DNA from: a virus
Reading direction: 5' to 3' (one strand)
Virus record (IMG/VR): IMGVR_UViG_3300008266_000308
Span: 1-30,711 of that record
Length of the DNA: 30,711 nucleotides
Within the stretch, counting starts at the first letter, position 1. Each line of letters begins with the position of its first letter. Shown here piece after piece: positions 13,310 to 19,699 of this stretch. The notes under the pieces are model-generated. The model saw only the letters and a list, made by a program, of their open reading frames with translations. It had not been told where the DNA came from and made no database searches. Position numbers and translations under genes: made by a program.

Positions 13310-13887
13310 TGGAATTTTTTAATTCAGCTTCGCTATCTAATCTTCCTGCTGACTACGGTGACATTGCGATGTCTCGTGGACAAGCACGACAAATTATTGA
13401 TCGGTTTACCCAAGAAGCTGTAAGAAAAAACATAACTCCTAATGCATTCCAAGAAGGTTTGTATTACTTAGGTCAAGTTGGTCAAAGCCCTGATTTTACT
13501 CGTAGCACTATTCGTAATACGTTAAAAAGCCCAATGGGTGCTTTAATGCTTGAAAATCCTGGCTTGGCTTCTCAAGCGGTAAATCAATTTGGAGATTTAA
13601 TTCAAGGTGTTAATCCTGCACTAGCAGGTAAGCACATGGGTTTAGTAAATCAATTACTCCAAGAAGCTAAAAAAGATAATTTATTGCGACCTAACGTAAC
13701 CAATGAAGAAATCAAACGTGAAGTGCAACAACCAATGTATGGTGCATTGCAAGATTGGTTAAAAACACAAAATAAAAATAACCCAAGTGCATCAAACGTG
13801 TTAATCAAATCTCCAATTGGAGCAAACGTAGGACAAGGCGGTAGAACTAAATTTGATTTACCAAGAATGGCTGTAGATTTTCGTTAA
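13309..13887 (+). CDS. Probable virion-associated protein, 192 aa
   Basis: The ATG shares its A with the TAA of the Dps-like gene. The product starts MEFFNSASLSNLPADYG and is Gln/Asn-rich, mostly helical and slightly basic, with no membrane segment. It ends in a Gly/Asn-rich tail (SPIGANVGQGGRTKF). Many short polar helices and a disordered tail are common in phage internal or neck proteins, but no family is recognised. The role is inferred only from its place in the late block. It ends tail to tail with the HNH gene. Confidence 0.7.
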   Translation: MEFFNSASLSNLPADYGDIAMSRGQARQIIDRFTQEAVRKNITPNAFQEGLYYLGQVGQSPDFTRSTIRNTLKSPMGALMLENPGLASQAVNQFGDLIQGVNPALAGKHMGLVNQLLQEAKKDNLLRPNVTNEEIKREVQQPMYGALQDWLKTQNKNNPSASNVLIKSPIGANVGQGGRTKFDLPRMAVDFR

Positions 13888-14232
13888 TTAACCCAGTAAA
13901 CACAATAAACCTTTGTGTAGTTTGCGATGGCAGACTGCACACACCATAATGCATTTATCAATCTCTTTCTTTATACGCTCCCATTTATATCCTGCCATCC
14001 TGGAGACTGTATACTCTTTTTTGTTGTGATCAATATGGTGAAAGTCAAAAGCAATGGGGTGGTCAATTACACCACATAAACTACAGTTGCATCCAAGCTC
14101 TTCTTTATACGCGTCAATTAAACCTCGGTTATCAGTTCGTCGTTTTTTAACGTTTGGTTTAAGGCGTGTTTTATTGTTGTGATACCAGGCAAGTTGATAT
14201 TCTCTATTTTTTTCTGTATCCCTAATTGGCAT
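13888..14232 (-). CDS. HNH homing-type endonuclease, 114 aa
   Basis: A free-standing HNH nuclease with a basic N-terminus (DTEKNREYQLAWYHNNKTR). It has a first knuckle C50-SL-C53, the catalytic HHID at 65-68 (FDFHHIDHNKKE), and a second knuckle C98-AV-C101-H102 followed by RKLH. This is the standard Zn-stabilised HNH layout (CxxC-HHxD-CxxCH). Such genes in phages cut DNA and spread with the adjacent region. It lies convergent to the structural gene, with stops touching at 13887/13888. An HNH insertion between gene blocks is typical. All catalytic residues appear intact. Confidence 0.9.
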   Translation of the reverse strand: MPIRDTEKNREYQLAWYHNNKTRLKPNVKKRRTDNRGLIDAYKEELGCNCSLCGVIDHPIAFDFHHIDHNKKEYTVSRMAGYKWERIKKEIDKCIMVCAVCHRKLHKGLLCLLG

Positions 14233-14260
14233 TTAAAATAATCCTTATCACTAAAGCATA

Positions 14261-14289
14261 ACAAAAACCCCAGGTTTTTATACCTGAGG
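14261..14289 (-). terminator. Rho-independent terminator for the minus-strand small-gene operon
   Basis: On the minus strand CCTCAGGT (14289-14282) pairs with ACCTGGGG (14275-14268), one pair being G-U, around a 6-nt loop. TTTTTGT follows (14267-14261). It sits 49 bases beyond the stop of the 66-aa basic gene and ends that operon before the HNH gene. Confidence 0.8.
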
Positions 14290-14337
14290 TCAGCAACCAA
14301 TACCCGTTCCATCTGGGATGGACTTTGGTATTCTAAA

Positions 14338-14538
14338 TTACTTTTTCTTTGTGGCCCTGGCTTTTTTGCTGGCTTTCTTTGCAGCTTCAGTGTTAGGCAC
14401 AAACTGTTTACCTTGTTTGCTGGCAGCTTTTTTCTTTGCGTCAGTCTTGGCTCGCTCCTCTTTTGATAAGGAGGCCCAGGCTTTCTCTGGTAAGTAGCGT
14501 TTGGTTTGGCCTTTTTGAATTGCTTTATCGGCTGTCAT
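14338..14538 (-). CDS. Small Lys/Ala-rich protein resembling the C-terminal half of DUF5872 proteins
   Basis: The 66-residue, highly basic product starts MTADKAIQKGQTKRYLPEKA and continues with SKEERAKTDAKKKAASKQGK and QFVPNTEAAKKASKKAR. From memory, the segments KGxTxRYLPxKAW and GKQFVPNT are typical of the second half of DUF5872-family proteins. The first half of such a protein is encoded two genes upstream (14863-15147). The start at ATG 14538 is preferred over ATG 14640, which would overlap the neighbour. A nucleic-acid-binding role would suit the charge but is unproven. Confidence 0.65.
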   Translation of the reverse strand: MTADKAIQKGQTKRYLPEKAWASLSKEERAKTDAKKKAASKQGKQFVPNTEAAKKASKKARATKKK

Positions 14539-14557
14539 TGTTATTGTTCTACAAAAG

Positions 14558-14863
14558 TTATTGGAACTCTTCGTAATAACGTCCCATATCATCATAAAGG
14601 ATACCAAGCATATCTTGTGATAACGTTTTTTGTTGGTCAATAATATTTTGAGCTTCTTCTTTAAGCGTTTGAGGTGTTACAGAAATTCCTTGGGATGCCA
14701 AGTTCTCTCTTGCTTCTTTTGCTAAAGCAGGAATACTAGAATAAGTTAGATCGCCACTTGGTTTTCTTAAAACTTGTTGATGTCTTAAAGGAGATAAAAC
14801 TGCTGCATCCCCTAATTGTTGGGCAGTTTGAAACATTTTTAAATAGCTACCTGCAAGCTTCAT
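14558..14863 (-). CDS. Hypothetical protein, 101 aa, between two DUF5872-like halves
   Basis: The ATG shares a base with the stop of the upstream DUF5872-like gene, so the two are coupled. The product starts MKLAGSYLKMFQTAQQLGDA and is soluble and helical, with Gln/Leu-rich stretches (TLKEEAQNIIDQQKTLSQDM) and an acidic end. No motif recognised. The length and terminal patterns recall small internal virion proteins, which is no more than an impression. It physically separates the two basic DUF5872-like pieces. Confidence 0.65.
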   Translation of the reverse strand: MKLAGSYLKMFQTAQQLGDAAVLSPLRHQQVLRKPSGDLTYSSIPALAKEARENLASQGISVTPQTLKEEAQNIIDQQKTLSQDMLGILYDDMGRYYEEFQ

Positions 14864-15147
14864 TACTTTGACTCCTTGTACTTCTTGGCCGCAGATTTTG
14901 CTTTGGCTCGTTTCTCATACTCGTCTTTCGTTTGCCATTTCTCTTTGCCCCACTTTTCTAAATCTTTTTGTTTCTCACCTTTGCCGCCTTTGTATCCACC
15001 GCCTGCTTTTTCATACTCTTGTACTAGAAGTTGACTTTTCCTAGCACTCCATTGCCCTGGTTTACTGCCCTTTGAACCAGCCATGATGCGATTTTTAATC
15101 CGCTCTCGCAGCTCGGGTTTATCGTATTTACTATCATCCTGTGGCAT
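14863..15147 (-). CDS. DUF5872-like protein (N-terminal half), 94 aa
   Basis: By recall the product matches the start of DUF5872 proteins, found in phages, cyanobacteria and some large viruses. The landmarks are YDKPELRERIKNRIMAGSKG, KPGQWSARKSQLLVQEYEKA, GGGYKGGK and LEKWGKEKWQT. Full-length family members continue after KEKWQT into a KGxTxRYLPxKAW region, which here is missing and encoded separately at 14338-14538. This protein ends instead in a short Lys/Ala tail. Strongly basic, function unknown; DNA binding is a guess from charge. The start overlaps the preceding gene by 14 bases. Confidence 0.75.
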   Translation of the reverse strand: MPQDDSKYDKPELRERIKNRIMAGSKGSKPGQWSARKSQLLVQEYEKAGGGYKGGKGEKQKDLEKWGKEKWQTKDEYEKRAKAKSAAKKYKESK

Positions 15148-15304
15148 TAGGATCTTTTTTTTGTCTTTCTTTAATTATACGTTCCCACTTACAAGGTTTT
15201 GCAGCCTTGGCCCAATCATTCCCTGGACTGGGGAGAAGTTCTTCTAGCTTCCAGAAGTAATCTGCAAGCCTTTCTTCGTCTGTTGGGATGTGAAAGTCAG
15301 CCAA
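15134..15304 (-). CDS. Small hypothetical protein, 56 aa, TTG start
   Basis: No ATG is available. A TTG at 15304-15302 overlaps the TGA of the upstream gene by 8 bases and opens a frame with protein-like content beginning (M)ADFHIPTDEERLADYFW and ending near KERQKKDPNATG. It contains ELLPSPGNDWAKAAKPCKWE. The frame is offset +1 from the upstream gene, so a ribosomal frameshift could also join them, but a coupled TTG start is the simpler reading. The coding call depends on composition and tight packing. Function unknown. Confidence 0.5.
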   Translation of the reverse strand: MADFHIPTDEERLADYFWKLEELLPSPGNDWAKAAKPCKWERIIKERQKKDPNATG

Positions 15305-15503
15305 AGAAAGAAGGTAGGTCGCGGGGCTTGCCGTACTTCTCCATGATCTCTTCCATGGATTCAAGTGATTCAAGTCGAACCAAGATATCCGTAATCGAGT
15401 TAATGACAATAGGGTGTTCAGTACGAGCGGCAAATGCAAGTCCTTCGCGCAATGCGGCGGCGGATTGATTTACTGCTTCTTTGACCTGAGAAGATAATGC
15501 CAT
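15297..15503 (-). CDS. Hypothetical helical protein, 68 aa
   Basis: First gene of the minus-strand small-gene operon (15503 down to 14338). The product starts MALSSQVKEAVNQSAAALRE and is a compact all-helical acidic protein, with ITDILVRLESLESMEEIMEK near the end. An upstream in-frame start at 15548 is less likely because the stretch resembles promoter sequence. No family recognised. It might be a small chaperone-like partner to the following overlapping frame, by loose analogy to phage tail chaperones. Confidence 0.65.
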   Translation of the reverse strand: MALSSQVKEAVNQSAAALREGLAFAARTEHPIVINSITDILVRLESLESMEEIMEKYGKPRDLPSFFG

Positions 15504-15525
15504 TTCAGAATCTTTTGGTGATCTT

Positions 15526-15553
15526 AGTATAACCGCAGAACAAAACATTTAAA
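15526..15553 (-). promoter_or_regulatory. Possible promoter of the minus-strand small-gene operon
   Basis: On the minus strand TATACT (15531-15526) is a good -10 box, 22 bases before ATG 15503. TTTAAA lies 16 bases further upstream as a poor -35. The AT-rich inverted repeat ACATTT/AAATGT (15545-15559) overlaps it. The 70-base gap contains no gene. Confidence 0.35.
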
Positions 15554-15573
15554 AAATGTAACTGTTGCTATTA

Positions 15574-16299
15574 TCAGCTGCAGTGAACCACGGGGATGTT
15601 GTAGAGACCGATCTTGTTGTAGCCGGATCTCCGAAACAATAAACAGATGTTAGTGGTGTCGCAGTCCCAACGATTGGTGAGTGGGTTAGTACCTGAGAAG
15701 CGAAGTCCTTTTATAAAAGGTATTGCGTTGTAGACGCAGAAACAATTAAAGGTGCTGGCTACGTCCAGGCGGTCGGGCATGTCTGGGAGTGAAGGCCCCG
15801 CAAATTCCTCATCCATCTGATGGACACGCGTGGCCCAGCAGTCATAAATCCAGTTGCTGGAACCAGGAAGAATGCTGTAACCAGAAGCAATGTCATCTGT
15901 TGTGTACAGAAGTTGACTCAGTTCAACTGGATCAAAATCAATGTCTGGTTCAATACAAACAATCTTGCTGTACTGCTCCAGGCCCTCAAGTTCTTCGATG
16001 ACATCAATGGTAAAGTTGCGGGCTCTTGCCAAGAATGAGACACGTTCTTCCTCCTTGATGGAATTGAAGTAGGGCCAATTTAAATCTTGAGTCTCAACTA
16101 AGACAGATGAGAAATGGTTAAGGAGTAACTCTTCGTGCTCCGCTAGGAGCTGCTTAGTGTTATCTGTAGAGTCATTCTCAAAAACTGACAAGTCAAACTC
16201 AATGTCTGGATTGAGTTTGGTCAAAGCGCAAAGTTGGTTTGCCCACCGAGATACATGGGCTTCACGGTTGCGAATAATGGTGGAGATCAGTATGCGCAT
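15574..16299 (-). CDS. GT-A-type glycosyltransferase, 241 aa
   Basis: The product begins MRILISTIIRNREAHVSRW and carries FENDSTDNT at about 40-48, the nucleotide-binding loop characteristic of a GT-A group that includes Cap59/CMT1-like (GT69) enzymes. A DxD-type motif follows in CIEPDIDFDP at about 115-124. A later Trp/Cys/Asp-rich part (NRWDCDTTNICLLFRRSG) resembles the acceptor side. There is no membrane segment, so it is probably cytosolic. It overlaps the ColD-like gene by 13 bases in the same operon and shares FENDSTDNT with the glycosyltransferase at 18511-19365. The sugar donor is unknown; a GDP-linked dideoxy sugar made by the neighbours is the natural candidate. Confidence 0.8.
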   Translation of the reverse strand: MRILISTIIRNREAHVSRWANQLCALTKLNPDIEFDLSVFENDSTDNTKQLLAEHEELLLNHFSSVLVETQDLNWPYFNSIKEEERVSFLARARNFTIDVIEELEGLEQYSKIVCIEPDIDFDPVELSQLLYTTDDIASGYSILPGSSNWIYDCWATRVHQMDEEFAGPSLPDMPDRLDVASTFNCFCVYNAIPFIKGLRFSGTNPLTNRWDCDTTNICLLFRRSGYNKIGLYNIPVVHCS

Positions 16300-17459
16300 T
16301 GGTGGGCTCGCGTTGCCATGTTTTTGATATCTTCAATGGTAACAAAGTGGTTGTTGCCAATGTAAAAAGAGTTGGTGTGGATACGTTCACTATTGGGAAG
16401 GTGTGGACGCTTGTCATAGTCGCACATGAAGGGTTGCCTAAGAAGATTCCCAACCAAAAACGGCCGAGTTTCAATACCTAATTGGGTAAGGCAAATTTTT
16501 AGCTCGTCTCGTTGCCAGTGAGTTTGGCAATGGAATGGCAGGGTCATTGCACTGTTGCCACACACCTTCGGCAGGTATTGGATCCAGGGGTGGTTGGAGA
16601 AGTAATGGACAAATGCTTCGTAGTTCTCGGCACGTCGCTGGTTATACTCGTCAAGTTTTTTCAGTTGGCATAAGCCAAGCACAGCACCGATCTCTGTGTT
16701 TCGGAAGTTATAGCCAAGGGTTGGGAAGAGGAACATCGGATCGATGGACTCAGCCGCTGCTTCTTCTGCTTCTCGATAGGGTGAGATCATTTCCCTGGAC
16801 ATACCATGGGAGCGCTTGGCCCGCATTAAGTTATACAATTCTTCATCGTCAGTGCAAACCATGCCACCCTCAATGGTGGTCATGTGGTGACCAAAGTAGA
16901 AGGAGAAGGTAGATCCCATTCCTGCATTGCCGACCTTTTGGCTGCCAAGGTTTTTGGCACCGTGGGATTCGCAGCAATCTTCAAGGATGACGGCATCGGG
17001 CCAGGTGTCTTTTAACATTGAAAGATCTGCCGCAATACCCATGATGTGGGTTACAAAGACAATGTCAGGCTCAAAGCCCATCTCTTTGTATTTGCGAATG
17101 GACTCTACGGTTGGTGAGTAAGTTTTGTAATCGATGTCGTAAAAGAAAAGATCGTGGCCCTGCTGCCTGAACGTTGAAATGTTTGTAGCCCAGTTGATTG
17201 CAGGGGAAAGAATCTTTAGTTTTTGTGAACGTGAAAAGTGATTCTCATGTACGGCATCAAGGAGAAGGGTGTTGGCTGTAGAGCCACTGCTTACAAACAA
17301 TGAGTATTTACAGCCTTGCCATTGGGACCATGCTTGTTCAAACTCGCGGCACTTAGGGCCGTTGGTGAAACGGTCACTAGTAAGAATAAATTTGATTAGC
17401 GAAATTTTTTCACTCCAGCCAATGGTGTTCTTTTGGAGGGGCCAATTAAATTCCGCCAT
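16287..17459 (-). CDS. ColD-type GDP-4-keto-6-deoxymannose 3-dehydratase (DegT fold, His in place of Lys)
   Basis: A 390-residue DegT/DnrJ/EryC1/StrS-fold protein. PLP-site landmarks are VSSGSTANTLLLDA (57-70), AINWATNIS (87-95), ILEDCCESHGA (159-168, D161 likely contacts the pyridine nitrogen) and STFSFYFGHHMTTIEGGMV (183-201). Sugar aminotransferases have a lysine (FSFYxxK) that binds PLP; here the aligned residue is H191. The same substitution defines ColD (His188) and RfbH/E1-type dehydratases, which use PMP to remove the C3 hydroxyl instead of transaminating. Size equals ColD (388 aa). Together with the divergent GDP-mannose dehydratase it predicts GDP-4-keto-3,6-dideoxymannose synthesis. 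The start could also be TTG 17474. Confidence 0.85.
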   Translation of the reverse strand: MAEFNWPLQKNTIGWSEKISLIKFILTSDRFTNGPKCREFEQAWSQWQGCKYSLFVSSGSTANTLLLDAVHENHFSRSQKLKILSPAINWATNISTFRQQGHDLFFYDIDYKTYSPTVESIRKYKEMGFEPDIVFVTHIMGIAADLSMLKDTWPDAVILEDCCESHGAKNLGSQKVGNAGMGSTFSFYFGHHMTTIEGGMVCTDDEELYNLMRAKRSHGMSREMISPYREAEEAAAESIDPMFLFPTLGYNFRNTEIGAVLGLCQLKKLDEYNQRRAENYEAFVHYFSNHPWIQYLPKVCGNSAMTLPFHCQTHWQRDELKICLTQLGIETRPFLVGNLLRQPFMCDYDKRPHLPNSERIHTNSFYIGNNHFVTIEDIKNMATRAHQCAY

Positions 17460-17509
17460 TTCCCGTGCTTTCAACTATGGTTATAGTAAGAGTATAGACA
17501 ACAATCCAA

Positions 17510-18532
17510 ATGACAAGCGCATTAGTTACGGGAATTACCGGACAAGATGGTGCCTACCTTGCCAAACTGTTGGTGGACAAGGGGTACGATGTGCTCGGAT
17601 TGGTGCGTAACAATGCAAATCCCAATCACACATCCAAGCTTAAGTGGATTTTTGGTGGGGAGATTCCCAAGAAATTGAAGTTGGAATATTCGGATATGAC
17701 TGATGCCACCTCGTTGGGCAGGTTGGTGGCAAGCTATGGACCAAATGAGGTGTATAACTTGGCTGCCCAAAGCCATGTTGGGGTCAGCTTTAAATCGCCG
17801 GGGAGTACGTCGCATACCAACGCACTTGGGGTGTTAAATATTTTGGAAGCTTGTCGTAATGCACCAGTGGTTCCCGCTTTTTACCAGGCATCTACATCGG
17901 AGATGTTTGGTAAGGTCAAAGAAGTTCCCCAGAATGAAGGCACGTACTTCCATCCGCGTAGCCCGTATGGTGTTGCAAAACTATTTGGGTACTGGCTAAC
18001 GGTTAACTATCGGGAAAGCTATGGGTTGTTTGGATGTAATGGCATCCTCTTTAACCATGAAAGCCCGGTGCGTGGTGAAGAATTTGTTACGAAAAAAATT
18101 ACGCAAGGACTGGTGTCAGTCTTGAAAGGTAAGCAGGAAGTTCTGGAGTTGGGAAATCTAGATGCACTTAGGGACTGGGGGCATGCACGGGATTATGTCG
18201 AAGCCATGTACCTGATGCTCCAGCAGGATACACCTGGTGATTACGTTGTGGCTACGGGAAAGCAAACGAGTGTGCGTCGGTTCTGCGAGATGGCATCCGA
18301 CTATCTGGATATGGATTTAGTTTGGATTGGTGAGGGTGTGAATGAGATTGGTTACAGCAGGGCCCTTGATAAAACTGTAATCAAAATTAATCCTGAATAC
18401 TACCGCCCAGCGGAAGTTGACACCTTACTTGGGGATGCTTCCAAGGCAAAACGAATCTTGGGCTGGGAGCCTGCTACAAGTCTTGAAAACTTGGTTGAAG
18501 AAATGGTCGCCTATGATTTGGCTACCCTTTGA
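17510..18532 (+). CDS. gmd: GDP-mannose 4,6-dehydratase
   Basis: Extended short-chain dehydrogenase that converts GDP-D-mannose to GDP-4-keto-6-deoxy-D-mannose, using bound NADP as internal hydride carrier. Visible landmarks are GITGQDGAYL (8-17) for the cofactor, YNLAAQSHV, QASTSEMFG with the catalytic Ser/Thr-Glu, PYGVAKLFGYW with the YxxxK pair, NHESPVRGEEFVTKKI, LGNLDALRDWGHARDYVEAM, and YYRPAEVDTLLGDASKA near the C-terminus. Length (340 aa) matches bacterial GMD. It is divergent from the ColD-like gene with about 50 bases between, and its 3' end overlaps the convergent glycosyltransferase by 22 bases. The short shared upstream region suggests joint expression with ColD. Confidence 0.93.
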   Translation: MTSALVTGITGQDGAYLAKLLVDKGYDVLGLVRNNANPNHTSKLKWIFGGEIPKKLKLEYSDMTDATSLGRLVASYGPNEVYNLAAQSHVGVSFKSPGSTSHTNALGVLNILEACRNAPVVPAFYQASTSEMFGKVKEVPQNEGTYFHPRSPYGVAKLFGYWLTVNYRESYGLFGCNGILFNHESPVRGEEFVTKKITQGLVSVLKGKQEVLELGNLDALRDWGHARDYVEAMYLMLQQDTPGDYVVATGKQTSVRRFCEMASDYLDMDLVWIGEGVNEIGYSRALDKTVIKINPEYYRPAEVDTLLGDASKAKRILGWEPATSLENLVEEMVAYDLATL

Positions 18533-19365
18533 GGCATCAGGAATTCTTGAAGACGTTGCTGGTGGAAGCGAACGATTTCTGGGTGGGGAACAACTTCATC
18601 TTTATGGATGACCTGGGCGTGAAGGGTGGGGTCGGCAATAACTTCAAAGCCGGCCTCGCGAACACGCCTGCAAAATTCCCAGTGCTCAACACCGTCAACC
18701 ACACTCCAATAGACATCTCCCGCATCGAGGGCTTCTGATTTCACCATTGCAATAGAACCGAACGCACTGTTACATGTAACTGGTTGCTTGTTGTCCCAGC
18801 GGTTGCGGTCTTCCGGACGCAAGAAGGGGTTGGCTGCGAACGTCATGCACTGGTTGCCGTCCAGATCAAGGAGAGACCAGCTATCAAAATAGGATTCGGC
18901 GTCGGTATCACCAATGAAATCACGCACATTTTGCGTGGTGTTGGGGGAAATCATTCCATAGGAGGAATTATTTTCTAGCCGTTCGATCATCCCCGTGATC
19001 AGATCGGGCTTCCAATAAATATCGCTGTCTGCAACCAGGAGGTAATCGTATTTGTAGTTGTCAAGTAGGTCGAGAGCTGCATTGCGGTACCTGGCTTGGT
19101 AGAGGACTCGATCTAAGGAGGCGACACTTCCCCAACGTGGGGCATTAATTCGTTCGGCTACAACAAAACCAATGCGTTCTTTTAGCCAAGAGTGGAGGAT
19201 GTGTGGGGTGTTGTCAGTTGAGTCGTTTTCAAAAAAACCGTAGACTGTTGCAATTTGTTGCTGGACGAGAGCGTCTTGCAGCTCTTCAAATTGAGCAAGG
19301 GACCGCTCGATGTACGGTTCGCTGTTCCGCCAAAGGGAAAGGACGGCGACGGTTTTGCTGCTCAT
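18511..19365 (-). CDS. GT-A-type glycosyltransferase, 284 aa
   Basis: The product starts MSSKTVAVLSLWRNSEPYIE and carries FENDSTDNT at about 45-53, the same nonamer as in the glycosyltransferase at 15574-16299. The metal-binding DxD motif is in YLLVADSDIYWKPDLI. A GISPN-like acceptor segment, CNSAFGSIAMVKSEAL and EHWEFCRRVREAGFEV follow in the usual GT-A order. No signal or membrane segment. It belongs to a minus-strand operon that starts at 19634 with two tiny genes. It probably transfers a sugar onto host surface glycan or virion protein; substrate unknown. The two glycosyltransferases likely share ancestry. Confidence 0.85.
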   Translation of the reverse strand: MSSKTVAVLSLWRNSEPYIERSLAQFEELQDALVQQQIATVYGFFENDSTDNTPHILHSWLKERIGFVVAERINAPRWGSVASLDRVLYQARYRNAALDLLDNYKYDYLLVADSDIYWKPDLITGMIERLENNSSYGMISPNTTQNVRDFIGDTDAESYFDSWSLLDLDGNQCMTFAANPFLRPEDRNRWDNKQPVTCNSAFGSIAMVKSEALDAGDVYWSVVDGVEHWEFCRRVREAGFEVIADPTLHAQVIHKDEVVPHPEIVRFHQQRLQEFLMPQRVAKS

Positions 19366-19368
19366 GGG

Positions 19369-19521
19369 TTAGAAATCAATGCGGGTGTAGTCGACATCTT
19401 CGGTTTGGAGGTCAAGCTCATATTGATCTGCCTCAATTGTTTCCATATCAACAAAAACCTTTCCCCCTTCGGTGGGAGAAGGGAACTCGTTGAAGTAGAA
19501 ACGAGTCAGATTCGATGTCAT
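19369..19521 (-). CDS. Small acidic protein, 50 aa
   Basis: Read from the gap upstream of the glycosyltransferase. The ATG at 19521 shares a base with the stop of the 37-aa membrane gene (TAATG), and its TAA lies 3 bases before the glycosyltransferase ATG. The product starts MTSNLTRFYFNEFPSPTEGG and has an acidic second half (ADQYELDLQTEDVDYTRIDF). The tight spacing on both sides supports translation. Function unknown. Confidence 0.6.
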   Translation of the reverse strand: MTSNLTRFYFNEFPSPTEGGKVFVDMETIEADQYELDLQTEDVDYTRIDF

Positions 19522-19634
19522 TATTGAAAAACAGTCGGATCTGACACGATTAATATAACGTCTACTACCAGGGTGAGCACAAAAGCTCCGACAATTACGG
19601 CAAATAATTCGTTTAAAGGGTCAAAGTCGTACAT
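19521..19634 (-). CDS. Very small membrane protein, 37 aa
   Basis: First gene of the minus-strand glycosyltransferase operon. It starts MYDFDPLNELFAVIVGAFVL and has one hydrophobic helix (about residues 9-31) with acidic residues before it and SDPTVFQ after. It is coupled by a one-base overlap to the 50-aa gene. It is similar in size and plan, though not clearly in sequence, to the 37-aa protein at 8409-8522. It may anchor the neighbouring glycosyltransferase activity at the membrane, or be unrelated. Confidence 0.6.
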   Translation of the reverse strand: MYDFDPLNELFAVIVGAFVLTLVVDVILIVSDPTVFQ

Positions 19635-19645
19635 TGGTTTACTTT

Positions 19646-19672
19646 TGTAATACGTTAAAATATATGTAATAC
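19646..19672. promoter_or_regulatory. Divergent regulatory region with two TGTAATAC repeats
   Basis: TGTAATAC occurs at 19646-19653 and 19665-19672, 19 bases apart, in an AT-rich 65-base gap between the minus-strand membrane-protein gene (start 19634) and the plus-strand nuclease (start 19700). The spacing of about two helical turns suits an operator or paired -10 regions read in opposite directions (TATTAC on minus). A CAGG..GGCCTG palindromic stretch follows at about 19675-19689. Confidence 0.4.
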
Positions 19673-19699
19673 ATCAGGTTTCAGGCCTGTAATAAAACA

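Noticed and set aside
14118-14402. 94-codon minus-strand ORF spanning the end of the basic gene, the terminator and the HNH start
   Set aside because: It runs through a clear terminator hairpin and through the HNH frame, so it cannot be a normal gene.
19255-19527. 90-codon plus-strand ORF upstream of the nuclease
   Set aside because: It lies antisense to the glycosyltransferase start and to the 50-aa minus gene, both of which are better supported by coupling.
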